DNA of 64,000 bases from Rhizophagus clarus (taxonomy: Eukaryota > Glomeromycota > Glomeromycetes > Glomerales > Glomeraceae): positions 589,709 through 653,708 of the forward strand of contig BLAL01000266.1 in NCBI GenBank assembly GCA_015698045.1. The letters run 5' to 3'. Positions 44,669-55,335 of this stretch are shown here, one piece after another. The number at the start of each line of letters is the position of its first letter. Position 1 is the stretch's first letter. The notes under the pieces were generated by a model. That model searched no databases. It worked only from the letters and a program-made list of their open reading frames with translations, and was not told the DNA's origin. The position numbers and the translations under genes are program-made.

Positions 44669-44818
44669 AGTTTCCACGAATATTTATTTTCTATCCCTTT
44701 TGTTCTTAGAGTATTAAAAATCTTCCAGAACCTTAAAGTATTATCGTCACCACCAGCTCCAGCTACAATGTCCTCTCCATTTGGAGAAATATAAAAATAA
44801 AGGACGTGATAAAAATGT
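44669..44818 (-). pseudogene. Last WD40 repeat of a CDC20/CDH1-like protein (fragment)
   Basis: The frame reads HVLYFYISPNGEDIVAGAGG, DDNTLRFWKIFNTLRTKG and KYSWKLDGLIML to a stop. VLYLAxSPDGxxIVTGAGDETLRFWxxF is the hallmark closing blade of CDC20/Fizzy-family activators of the anaphase-promoting complex, and this is a clear variant. The C-terminal Ile-Arg (IR) tail is missing and no other blade is present, so it is an isolated relic just 3' of the gene at 44881. Confidence 0.6.
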
Positions 44819-44880
44819 AAAATGATACATAATAAAAATATATTATATAAAATTTATAATAACGCTTCTCACTAGCCTCC

Positions 44881-46621
44881 TTAATTTTCAATCTTCTTAG
44901 TTACTTTTTTTTTATGCTTTCTTTGCTCTCTTTCATCATTATCATTCTTTTCGTCATCATCTTCGGGAAATGACCTTGCAGCACTTATGTAATAATGAGA
45001 CAGCTCCATTGATCTTATAACATCTATTTTATCAGTACAAGCAAAGTCCAAATTTATTGTGTATAAATCTGTATTTGCCATAAAAAAGTTGCGACGAGCT
45101 GTCTTGTCATCATCCACCTCCTCACTTAAACATCTAATCCCGTAAATAATAACATTTTGGAGCGCTCTTTCCATTTCTTCTGATAGTTCATTTGAAACAC
45201 ATGTCAACCACTGACGAAATATAGTTGAAACTGAAACTTTAAATTTTAACTGGGAAATATTATCGTTAGTGCAACTATTCTGATATGCGAAACCTATATT
45301 CGACCATAATTCGCTCCTCCATCCATCAAAAACTTTTTGAAAACGTTTGCCCATAAAACTAATTTTTTGTTTGTTTTCTTTCTTCTTAGAAAAATGCGGA
45401 AATAATTTACTAATTATATCTTCTATCATTGAATTTCTAGAAGAATGATCAAGGTGTCGAGTACGAAGGAATAGTGCTCTTAATTCAACGTAAATGATAT
45501 CTAAGATCCATTTTGGGAGAGAACTATAATTATTTTCTAATATTTCACTCATCTGTTTTTGACTATATTCGCAACTGGTTTTAGGTTCCGTATATTTATC
45601 TGGAACATTCGCGTTGGGTCTTGGGGAAGGACTTCTGGGGTAGTGACGTTCTCTAGTAAAATATTGAGACGGCAACTCCAAATTGTTATTTATGAGTTGT
45701 CGTTCAAAATTATCCCTATAATAAAAATAAATGGGCTCAGAACATATGAATTATAAATATTACAGATTTACTATATATATTTACATTGGAGTGCGGCTCT
45801 TCAAAGGCGGAGAACGCAGCGGGGAATGTGGTGACGTCGCCGGAGAGGATTCCAGTGATGTTATTGTTGATATGGAACTTTGACTTTTCCTTTATTTCTC
45901 GGTCATAAAATTGATATAATCGGGTAAAATTAGGCCGAATTCATCCGCTATTTTCTTCTTAGTTTTATAGGGATCCGGAGATATATTTATTATTTCCTCA
46001 ATTCTCAAGAACTCCTCTTTTAGCATTTTGTCTACAATTATTAAATATCAAGGTAAGTGAACTATTCATATCACAAAAAGAAAGAATAATGAATTTCAAT
46101 TATAGGTCACCTATTTTTTCTTCATCATCAATTTGTTGAAGAGGTTGAGGTGGTAATTGAGGTAAGTATTGTTGAGGTTGTTGAGAAGGTGATTGCGACC
46201 ATTGGTATTCATGATGTGGCCATTGTCGTTGCTGATTTTGTTGAGGTTGTTGAGGTTGTTGAGGCCATTGAGGTAGAGGTGGTTGCGGCCATTGAGGTTG
46301 AGATTGTTGAGGTTGTTGAGGCCATTGAGATTGAGGTGGTTGCGGCCATTGAAATTGAAATTGTTGAGGTTGTCGCGGCCACTGAAGTAGAGTTTGGGGT
46401 TGAGATTGTTGCGGTTGTTGAGATTGAGGTTGTTGTGGTTGATGAGATTGAGGTTGTTGCGGTTGTTGCGGTTGTTGAGATTGGGGTTGTTGCAGCTGTT
46501 GAGGTTGTTGCGGCCATTGAGACTGAGGTTGTTGATATTGCGGTTGCGATGGCTGCCAATGTTTAATAAGAGAACCTTTTTTACGAATTCCTTGTTCTTT
46601 ATCAAGATCTTGAGAAGACAT
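44881..46621 (-). pseudogene. Four-exon Pro/Gln-rich protein of unknown family, 531 codons with one in-frame TAA
   Basis: Exon 1 (46621-46111) starts MSSQDLDKEQGIRKKGS and is mainly P-Q-W repeats (SQWPQQPQQ). Exon 2 (46031-45785) reads DKMLKEEFLRIEEIINISPD, PDYINFMTEK, TAA, RKSQSSISTITSLESSPATS and a Ser/Pro stretch. Exon 3 (45715-44881) has SLPKWILDIIYVELRALFLR, TRHLDHSSRN, FDGWRSELWSNIGFAYQ, TIFRQWLTCVSNEL and a Lys-rich end (KKKVTKKIEN). Splice signals GT/AG and phases (511+247+835 = 1593 nt) agree. Stop TAA could come from CAA or AAA. The helical ELRALFLRTR segment resembles MKCLFLRTR of the 50721-52291 gene, so the two may be distant relatives. Function unknown; it might be expressed by readthrough, but I treat it as broken. 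Confidence 0.6.
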
Positions 46622-46689
46622 TTTAATGATATCTCAATATAAAAAAAAAGAAATAATTGAATAAAAAAAAAAAAAAATTTTTTTTATCC

Positions 46690-47045
46690 CCTTTTTTTTT
46701 GCGTTGATCTTACCACATCATGATCGAAAAAAATTAATCTTTTTCTTGCATCGTAATTATATCTATGATTAATATGGTTAATTACGAAAAGAAAAAAAAT
46801 TCTTTTTGCCATTGATCTTATTACATCATATGATACAGATTTTTTTAAGGAAAAAAAATATGATTAATATAATGATGGATATTGTGATTAAATCATGGCC
46901 AAGTAAAATTAATATTTTTCTCACATTGTTACGATTAATTTCGAAAATAAGTTTCTTTTTTACCATTGATCTCAATAGATTTTCTAAGGAAAAAAATTTG
47001 ATTAATATAATGACGGACATTGTGATTATCGAGTAAAAATTAATC
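46690..47045. repeat. Upstream repeat of the Pro/Gln-rich gene, about 130-bp units
   Basis: The phrases attgatcttaccacatcatg, atgattaatataatg and aattacgaaaag recur three times and again upstream of 43473. They may include promoter or 5' UTR sequence shared by the gene family. Confidence 0.55.
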
Positions 47046-48440
47046 TTTTTTTCAATTTTTTTCTTTTTTTTAAAAATTCTATATCGTGGTTATACCTATT
47101 ACCAAAAAAAACTTTTTCTGCAAAAAAAGTTGTTTGCATTGATATCATAACACTACGAGTTATCTTTTCCTTGAACCTTCTCAAACATCTTAAGTCGTAT
47201 AATTAATAATTAACCTCTCCTATAAACAGAGAGCAACTTACTTTAATATAAACACGAATACAAAATACGTTAGTAATGAGAACGAAAAATAAATTCTTTA
47301 GGAAAAAGAGATTATTTAAAGCACTGAACTGAAAGGAATGATTCCTAGGATAGCGAGTGATTTGAACTAAGCCAAAGTTAGAAACAAGATAGTTTCGGTA
47401 TCTTCAGGCGGTATGGATGAAGACAATTCACGTATTAGCCCTTGTTCTACAATTGATTTTTATCAAACTCGCTCTACATTGATTATTTCAGTTCTGTCTC
47501 AACCGATCTCCGGGGAAGAAGCAAAGTAGAAATCAAAGAATGGGAATCATGTATGGAAAAGGAACATCTTAAAAAGAAAGAGGCAACGGTTCTGCGAGTT
47601 AGAAATATCTGAGTAGATGATTCATGCTGAAGCTTCTCTTCTCTCATTTCATCACTGATGCTTTTTCTTATGCGCCTTATCCAAGAAAGCATCCATTTCC
47701 CTTTCCTTCGATGACTTGGTATTCTTGAACTGGTCTTATGCGCATATACTGTATAAAACTTCTGGTCAAATGATCGTAGCATTGCTTTAAATTCCTAATT
47801 AGCTAATTACACATGTGCATATTGCATATTTTACCAAATTCTGTAGACCAATAAAAATCACAGTTTTGCACTGAGATTATCATTTAATCTCATTTGGATA
47901 AATTGTTTGTACTTGGCGTGAAGAACAGGTTATACTGTACTAATTAAACTGGCTGGTACTTACAAAAAAGAGATCTTTTTTTCTGTTTTTTTTCTAATTA
48001 TTATGCTTTTTTATTTCTATCTAAGGCTGTGTTTTATTGTGCCATTGATTTACTTATTATATGGCTATATTTATTTCACCATCAATCATCGCTTTGTGTA
48101 AAGCTATAGTTTGTGGTTGTGCAAATTTCCCACTAGCGCTTTCCCGGGTGTTTAATAGAATAATTGGTCGGCAAGTCATGTATAATGTATATTGATATAA
48201 AAGAATTTATTTTTTAGTTGTCTTTCCGGCGCAGATTACTAATGTATATTAATTTAATTGATGGTGTGTGACTAAACAAATATTGACGACAACTTTTCAA
48301 ATAAAAAGGTATCCGTAATTAGACAACTAAACAGGAACATCTCAGTGCTAGGATAAGCCTTGTTTAGAATAAGCCCAGCAATTCTGTACTGAGATTTTTG
48401 AATGATGTTTCCCATTTAGGATAGGCCCAACACTTCGCTA
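47046..48440. other. Mostly low-copy spacer with a possible small gene at 47.4-47.8 kb
   Basis: 47480-47610 on the plus strand reads STDLRGRSKVEIKEWESCME, KEHLKKKEATVLRVRNI after a TTTCAG. The minus strand has a 99-codon frame over the same DNA (MLRSFDQKFYTVYAHK ...). I cannot decide between them, and neither matches a family I know. The rest shows nothing. Confidence 0.3.
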
Positions 48441-48456
48441 GTTGTATATAAATACC
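48441..48456 (+). promoter_or_regulatory. Candidate TATA box upstream of the zinc-knuckle gene
   Basis: gtatataaatacc lies about 300 bp before the ATG at 48748. Between them are alternating T and A runs and two tctcctcctacc words. Plausible, not proven. Confidence 0.3.
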
Positions 48457-48747
48457 CCTAATTTTTCAAGAAAAATAAAGTTTTATAACGATTTCCCTTA
48501 ATAACTTATTTTCACGTTCCTATTTTTTTTTTTAAAAAAAAAGAAATAAAAATTTTAGAAAAAATCTTATTCCCACGTCCTTTTTTTTTTAAATAAATAT
48601 GATTAAAAAAAAAAATTTTCTCCTCCTACCCGAAAGAACTTCGTTTTATCAAAAAAAAAAAAAAGAATTTTCTCCTCCTACCTTTAAGTTTTATCAAAAA
48701 AAAAGTTCATACTCTTCCTTTTTAAAATAACGTGTCTTAATTTTAAT

Positions 48748-49597
48748 ATGCCCGATAACATTGATAACACTACTATTATCGACAATAATAATGAAGTTAG
48801 CGATGATTTTTATATAATTGATAACCCGAACGCGATTAAAGATATATTAAGTATATTTGTTAATCATTCTATAACAATAAAGAATAATTCTAGTACAATT
48901 CAAATGTTAATTACAATACTCCAAGGTAAGTTAACACTATGTTTTTTTGGGTGCATTGATGCTGTATATGGCTCTATCAGGTTACTGATACTGTATGTTT
49001 TGATACTGACTAACAATATAAGAACGACTTACTTCTGCTTCATCTACTATCTCTCCTCCTATTGTCTCTACTTCTCCTCTTAATGTCTCTGCTATTGCCT
49101 CTCCTTCTCCTCCGGTCTCAACATACGGATCCTTGTCAGATTCAATTTCATCTTTAAGCTCTTCGCTACCCTTAGACTCTTCAGTAACCTCATCATCAAT
49201 AACTCTCTTAACGACTTTAATTTCGTCGATCTCACCAATTTCCTCGATCTCCCCAATTTCCTCGAACCCGCCAATTTCTTCGAACTCAGCTCCCGGTTCA
49301 AATTTAAATTTTATATGCACGTCGGAGGGGGTCGCTTTATCTAGCAGGACAAATTGGATTGCGCCTATCGGCTCATATAAAGATCCGTGTTACTTATGTG
49401 AATATTACGGGCATGGTTTTAATACCTGCCCGAATATTCAGCAAAATTACCGGGGAAGATGCTGCAGGTGTTGGGTCAGTCCGCACGAGTCAAAAGATTG
49501 CCATTTACGAAAAGGTGAAAAGGTACCTATTCCATTTAAAAAGAATTTTTTAAAGCCGGCCGATTTAATCAAATTTTTTGGAAGAATTGAGAAATAG
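48748..49597 (+). CDS. Tandem CCHC zinc-knuckle protein, intact, two exons, 250 aa
   Basis: Exon 1 (48748-48925) starts MPDNIDNTTIIDNNNEVSDD and ends in a helical segment at a GTAAGT donor. Intron of 97 nt. Exon 2 (49023-49597) joins in phase (178 + 575 = 753 nt). The middle is Ser/Thr/Pro-rich low complexity. Residues about 182-195 are CYLCEYYGHGFNTC and 206-219 are CCRCWVSPHESKDC, both exact C-x2-C-x4-H-x4-C knuckles. A Lys-rich tail ends FFGRIEK. Such paired knuckles bind single-stranded RNA/DNA, as in Gag nucleocapsid and CNBP-type proteins. Length, disorder and placement suggest a small nucleic-acid-binding protein. A broken paralogue is at 26.4-27.2 kb. Five hairpins follow the stop codon. 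Starting at the TTG of 49133 would be wrong: the spliced ATG start is in phase and stop-free. Confidence 0.75.
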
Positions 49598-49621
49598 GTT
49601 TTTTTTTTAATTCATTTCTGG

Positions 49622-49760
49622 TCGCCTTGGTGGCGAATTTTTTATTCTATGTAGTTTGTTTGGTCCGCCTGGTGGCGGGTTTTTTTCCTGGTTCGTCTGG
49701 TGACGAGTTTTTTTTCTGGTTCGCCTTGTGGCGTAAAGGTTTCTGGTTCGCCTGGTGGCG
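49622..49760 (+). promoter_or_regulatory. Five tandem CGCC-loop-GGCG hairpins with T runs in the 3' flank
   Basis: Stems at 49622-49636, 49665-49678, 49693-49706, 49722-49733 and 49749-49760, each a 4-5-bp stem closing a 4-5-nt TGGT/TTGT-type loop and preceded by ctggt. The third has CGTC/GACG in place of CGCC/GGCG, a paired change that keeps the stem. Most are followed by 5-9 T. They begin 24 nt after the stop codon, so are probably in the 3' UTR; a role in 3' end formation or RNA stability is inference. Confidence 0.7.
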
Positions 49761-49764
49761 TGTT

Positions 49765-50097
49765 CTTTTTTTGTTTTGATATTTTTTTATAATAATAATA
49801 AATAATAATGCATTTTATCAATCACACTGGCACTAAATAAAATTTATTAAGACATTTTTTGAATATTATCTTGAATGCCAAATTGATATGATGATAATGT
49901 TAAATTCATATTGCAGAAAATATAAAAAAAAATTGTTCAATATGGAAGTCAGTAATTTGATGGCTGTTTAAAAATCTAAGGTTTCTGTTAAGATTGTTTG
50001 TTTCTTTACTATAAAAATGCTGATCAATAACTTTTAGTTCAGTAAAATTATTAATTTGTATAATAAATTCCTTTTATTCAGCAATAAATTTTGAAGT
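49765..50097. other. AT-rich spacer, no gene seen
   Basis: Nothing recognisable. Confidence 0.5.
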
Positions 50098-50445
50098 TCA
50101 AATAATTTTGACATTTAATTTTAATTTATAAATATCCAGATGTTCAAAGCACGCCTTAGCAAAATTTTTGCCAATTGTCATACAACTGAAATTTAACGCG
50201 TCTACTGGATTTTCTACAGATTCTACCCAATCACGATGTTGTCGTAAAAAATTTTTAATATAAAAAAATGCTTGCTCGATCTGTAAGCAATAAATTTTTA
50301 AATAATGGAAGATTAAATTCTTACGGGATTATAATCGGGAGAATAAGATGGCAAAAACTCAAGTCGTATTCCTTTCTCCTCACAAATATTCTGCAAACGC
50401 TGACTTTTATGTATAGATACATTATCTAAGATTAAAACGCTATAC
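50098..50445 (-). pseudogene. Tc1/mariner-superfamily (DDE_3) transposase, C-terminal fragment
   Basis: Exon 1 (about 50445-50325) reads SVLILDNVSIHKSQRLQNIC, LEFLPSYSPDYNP: the second catalytic Asp (LDN) and the LPSYSPDYNP-x-E block of DDE_3 transposases. An intron GTAAGA..TTACAG leads in phase to IEQAFFYIKNFLRQH (catalytic Glu) and a stop at 50098. The N-terminal DNA-binding half and first Asp are missing; the frame has a stop just upstream. Fragment only. Confidence 0.75.
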
Positions 50446-50720
50446 TAGTTATTTAACTAAATAAAATATTAAATAAAAATATTTATTATAGTCTATGTGG
50501 TTTTATATTTCGCTTCGAAAAATGGTAAACAAGTTGGAAAGAAAAAGAGATGGTTAACGCGGCACAATAAAAATCAATAAAATCTACGTACAATGCGAAA
50601 TCAGGTCACATGAATTATTAGCAGAGTGGTGGCGCTATGATATATTGTAATCTTTATTATCATAAAGGAATAAAAAACATATCAATGTTATCACGGTCTT
50701 TTATGTGATATGTACTGTAT
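50446..50720. other. Short spacer
   Basis: Non-coding; 3' flank of the next (minus-strand) gene. Confidence 0.4.
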
Positions 50721-52291
50721 TTATGAAAAAAGATGGAGTTTTAAAGAGCTAGCAATGTTTCTTCCGCTACGGGAAGGAATTTCTAGATCTTCTGTAATAA
50801 CATCTAACTCCTTAACCTTTTCTTTGATATTTGCGCTTTCAGTTTCAACCCAGACTATTTTGAAGCATTTTCTGGAGAATTCTATTAATTTATCTAGTGA
50901 AGTTTCCGATAATTTTGTAAAATCGATGGCTGAAACGTATTGGCTTAAGATTCTCTTTAAAACCACCTCACGTGATATGAAATTGTTTACTTCCTCGTCG
51001 GTAGGATCTGAACTTTCCGTATATCCACTTTAATAGAAAAAAAATTTAAATCATTAAATCATTGTAATAAAATAACAACATAACGATATGAACGTATCGA
51101 TCACCTTTCTACAATTTGTCGAAATTCTTTTACTAATGTTGAAAGTACATTTTTCAATTGATATCGATAGTTGGAAAATGATTTACGATATCGTTCATTA
51201 ATTGACTTCGCCACGCTTTGATAAGCATCATGCCCAAAAATTTTTTGTGTTATTTTATCAAACGCATGATCGGGCGGATTTCTAGTTCGCAAAAAAAGGC
51301 ATTTCATTTCTTCGTCAATAAGACGATAATTATCCTAAACAGTAATAATATCAATAATACATAATACATCAGTAAGTCTGTGTAATAACGATTATTCTTA
51401 ATTGGTAAGAATGTAACAACCAAAATAAGAAATGGATTTTACGTTGTCAGATGGTGACGAAGTCGAGGTGGTTAGTGGCAAATTTGTTGATGGCTGCTTC
51501 GTCGAGGCATCAAGCATTTTGTTTGCCAGATGTAGTACACTTGGATGTAAGACCAACCAATTGCAAATTTGCAATTGATTGGTCATTGCGCCAAATTGAA
51601 CCGGAATTTCTTCTTCACTCTCTAGAAGTAATATTAAATGAGAATAAAATTATATTCATTAATTATGTTCAGATTTTATGTTTTTACCGCTTTCATCATT
51701 TTCATTTTCTTCTTGTTCTTTATCTTTCTCTCTCCTATCCCTCTCTCTTCTCTCTTTCTCTCTTCTCTCTTTCTCTCTTCTCTCTTTCTCTCTTCTTTCT
51801 TTCTCTCTTCTCTCTTTATCTCTCCTCTCCATCTCTTTCTTCTCATTTTCTCTTCTTTCTTTTTCAATATTTCTTTCTTCTTGCTCTGGAAGCATATCTT
51901 CATTATAACGAAGTAAATTTAGTTTTAAATAAATTCGCAGAAATATCATTTCAATTGAATAATAAAACAATTATTATAACGTATTTACCCAAAATAATTC
52001 TTTCAATATCATCATCTTGTCTATTATTACCTTCTCCAATATCTACATCTTGTCCATGTAAATTATCTTGTTCATGTTCACTTCCTTCCTCTCTCCTTTC
52101 ATCTCTTTCCTTATTATAATCACGTGAAGAGTTGGCAACATATGTACGAATAGTATTTGTAGTCTTTGCAGCTTTTGTTGCCTTGTCTTTTAGGTATCAT
52201 TATAATAGTATTAGGCGCAATTACTATATAAATTTTAAATCAAAAATATAATATTATTACCTTTTTCTGTTACTCCTCTGCGTTTAGTCAT
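50721..52291 (-). CDS. Six-exon coiled-coil protein of unknown family, intact, 384 aa
   Basis: Exons 52291-52261, 52186-51989, 51897-51688, 51621-51443, 51334-51105 and 51027-50721 all have GT/AG borders, agreeing phases and no stop (1,155 nt). It starts MTKRRGVTEKDKATKAAKTT. Exon 3 is an extremely charged helix with KERRE repeated about five times, a likely long single helix or coiled coil. Exon 4 has MTNQLQICNWLVLHPSVLHL, ANKMLDAS. Exon 5 has DEEMKCLFLRTRNPPDHAF, FGHDAYQSVAKSINERYRK and FSNYRYQLKNVLSTLVKEF. Exon 6 has DEEVNNFISREVVLKRIL and EIPSRSGRNIASS. A decayed paralogue (62.0-63.3 kb) preserves every block, showing that these blocks are family features. No known domain recognised. A nuclear or scaffold role would be guesswork. 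Confidence 0.75.
51736..51835 (-). repeat. Coding minisatellite (15-bp, KERRE) in exon 3
   Basis: Plus-strand ctctctttctcttctct-type 15-bp units encode KERRE on the minus strand. Copy number probably varies between alleles or strains. Confidence 0.75.
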
Positions 52292-52439
52292 GATAAACAA
52301 ACAAGATGGTACTTATCGGTATTGTGCTAGTAGCAACGTAAAGAAATAGGTGATTCGTCACGTAAAGAAATAGGTGATTCCTGACGAAACGAATACAGCA
52401 TCATCTTTATTTATTTATAGAGATTTCTCCTAATATTAA

Positions 52440-53490
52440 GAAAAAATTACATCGTGACCGCAGCACATAAAAGGAAATTGGGTTAGCATTCTCGAAAAAA
52501 ACGTTCATGGTTACATTAAATCTTGGATAGTTGATCGGAAGAATTTGTTAATGGTTACATCGATTCTTTATGACGAAAATTTTGGGAAAATTTGACGTCT
52601 TAACGGTTACATGTAAAGAAATTATATATGAGTATCGTAACTGTAGGACATAAACGGAAATTTGGCCAACAAAATTTTCAAATTATTGGAATAATTGATC
52701 GGGAAAATCCTTAATGGGTATATTAGCTCTTTGTCCACAGAACATTAATGGTAATTTCGAGCAATATTAACGGTTACAAGTAAAGAAACTTTATATGAAT
52801 ATCGTGATCGCAGGACATAAACGGATTTTCGGGATAATTGATCAGGAGAAAAAATTTGTTAATGGTTACATAATCAGGGTTGAAGAATTATACTGTACGT
52901 ACTATATTATGCTGTTCTAATACTTAAATAGAGTACATTTTTTTCATATGTTTAATATATTATATATTTATTTTAATAATTAGGATTGTTCTTTTAATCT
53001 AATCTAAATAGAAAAAATATTATATTAAATATTTAACAGTGCAATATTAATGCAATGTTTACAGTACATTGATGAAATTTTGGGCAATGGAAAAATTGCG
53101 GTTACATGTAAGGTGATCGCAGGACATAAATAGAAATTTAGATCAAAAAATTGGTCGGAAAAATTTTGTCAACAGTTCTGTTGATTCTTTATCTGCAAAA
53201 GATCTTTATTTGCAGCACATTGGTGGAATCTAGGGTAATGATCTGAAAAATTTGACATGAATATCGTGGTCGCAATAAATAAATAGAAATTTAGATCAAT
53301 AATTGATCGGAAAAAATTATTAATGGTTACATTGATTTTTTATCTGCAGCGCATTGATAGAATTCAGGGGTAATCTGAAAAATTTGACATGAATATCGTG
53401 ATCGCAAGACATAAACGGATTTTTGGGATAATTGATCAGGAGAAAAAATTAGTTAATGTTTACATAATCAGGATTGAAGAATTATACTGT
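52440..53490. repeat. About 150-170-bp tandem repeat, six copies
   Basis: The marker atcgtgatcgcaggacataa, acggaaatt occurs at about 52450, 52632, 52803, 53110, 53265 and 53395. It is linked to attgatcgggaaaa, ttaatggttacat and cagcacattgat phrases. The frame 53389-53610 is not a gene. 52872-53030 (acgtactatatta ...) is the unbroken version of the site hit by the LTR. Confidence 0.8.
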
Positions 53491-53494
53491 ACGT

Positions 53495-53997
53495 TGTTCA
53501 CCAACTCAGTCCGTCGAGTAGTGAATTATGAATATCTTCAGGGAGACACTAGCTATGAAGTATTCCAATCAATTCCTTACACGCTAAAAGGCAGTGTATT
53601 CGATAATTGAAATGTATCTTTATTAGTTGTAGGTACATTAACAACTTATACAATAAGGTAATTTTACAACACTTGCAATTACAACTTTATTATAAACAAC
53701 TTGTCTCCACTTCTTTATTTTAAGCGAATATTCAAGATATTTATACAAATTGAACTTCATTCAAGTATATAAATAATATAAGATATAAAAGATATAAATA
53801 TAATAAATAATATATAAGAAATTTAAATAATAAAAGAAATATAAGAAATAAATACTATATATACTATAAATGATATATAAGAAATATATACTAAATATAC
53901 TAAATATACTTAATATACTTTATATACTACGTTGATCATTTGTGGCGCAGTAATATTAATATTCACCATCACGTGAATGCAAATCATTCGTCTAACA
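53495..53997. mobile_element. Solo LTR, 503 bp, TG...CA, 4-bp TSD (ACGT)
   Basis: Begins TGTTCACCAACTCAG and ends CGTCTAACA, with ACGT at 53491-53494 and 53998-54001. Removing it and one ACGT gives actgtACGTactatatta, exactly the uninterrupted sequence at 52888-52904 in the neighbouring repeat copy. TG/CA ends and a 4-bp duplication are those of an LTR retrotransposon after LTR-LTR recombination. Internal gag/pol is absent. tatataagaaat-type AT repeats lie inside. Confidence 0.8.
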
Positions 53998-54001
53998 ACG
54001 T

Positions 54002-54135
54002 ACTATATTACTATGCTGTCCTAATACTTAAATAGAGTACATTTTTTCATATGTTTAATATATTATATATTTATTTTAATAATTAGGATTGATAATAAAT
54101 TATTAACTATTCTTTTAATCTTACTTTACAGAAAC
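54002..54135. other. Continuation of the interrupted repeat
   Basis: Matches 52898-53015 (aatacttaaatagagtacat, attttaataattaggattg). Confidence 0.7.
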
Positions 54136-55335
54136 TTGGGGTTCTAAGGCGACATCGATTCGATATCGATTCGAGATATTCACGATATCGTAATTGAAAA
54201 TCGAATCGACATAGTTAAGTTTGAACTTAAATATGCTGATTTGATGTTGATTCGATGTTGATTTGTGACGGCATCGAATCAACATCAAATTGACACACGA
54301 TTCAATATATTAATGGCATCATAGTGATATCATTAAAAGTTTAAAAAATATTAGTTTGATATCAAAACTATATTGTACTAACATCAAATCGACATCTCAA
54401 AACTATTGTTTCAAATTTTAAATACCTACCCAATGTCAAATCGACATCAAATTAACACCTCAAGAATAGTGTTCAAATATTAAGGCATTTGCTCGACATC
54501 AAAACTATATTGTTCAAACGTTACGAGAACATCGCAGAAATTTTATTTAAATTTTAAAATACCTGCCCAACATTGTAACGACATCATACCGACATCAAAT
54601 TAACATCTCAAAAATATTGTCCAAATATTAAGACATTTGCTCGACATCAAAACTATATTGTCCAAACATTGAGACAACATCACAGAAATGTTATTTAAAT
54701 TTTAAAATAGATACCCAACGTCGTAACTACATCATACCAACATCAAATCAACACCTCAAGAATATTAAGATATCTGCTCGACATCAAAACTATATTGTGC
54801 AAACATTGAAATAACATCGCAGAAATGTTATATAATTTTTAAAATAGATACCCAACGTCGTAACTACATCATACCAACATCAAATCAACACCTCAAGAAT
54901 ATTAAGATATCTGCTTGACATCAAAACTATATTGTGCAAACATTGAAATAACATCGCAGAAATGTTATTTAATTTTTAAAATATCTACTCAACGTCATAA
55001 CTACATCATACCAACATCAAATCAACACCTCAGGAATATTGTTTCAAATATTAAAATATCTGTTCGACACCAAACCTATATTGTGCGAACATTGAGACAA
55101 CATCGCAGAAAAATTATTTCAAATTTAATATATCTACTCAATGTCGAAACTACATTGTACCAATATCAAATTAATATCTCAAGAATATAGTTTTTAAGTA
55201 TTAAACGTCTGCTCGATATCAAAATTATATTGTGCAAACACTGAGACAACATCGCAAGGATATTATTTTCAAATTAAAATATCTATTAAATGTCGAAACT
55301 ATATTGTACCAATATCTTGTTTTCAATATAAAAAT
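54136..55335. repeat. About 140-bp satellite, seven to eight copies
   Basis: The phrases gacatcaaaactatattgtg, caaacattgagacaacatcg, cagaaatgttattt and ataccaacatcaaatcaaca recur about every 140 bp (markers at 54523, 54666, 54810, 54949, 55098, 55244). The start (54136-54300) is rich in atcgattcgatatcga palindromes. It shares its opening ctttacagaaac with 42762. Confidence 0.8.

Noticed and set aside
46150-46642. Val/Glu-, Leu/Arg- and Thr/Ser-rich ORFs in other frames
   Set aside because: Shadows of the Pro/Gln-repeat exon on the minus strand.
47412-47790. Gene at 47.4-47.8 kb
   Set aside because: Both strands have open frames of similar quality and no homology was recognised, so no CDS is called.
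49133-49597. Zinc-knuckle protein starting at an internal TTG
   Set aside because: A spliced ATG start at 48748 is in phase and stop-free, and the paralogue also extends upstream.
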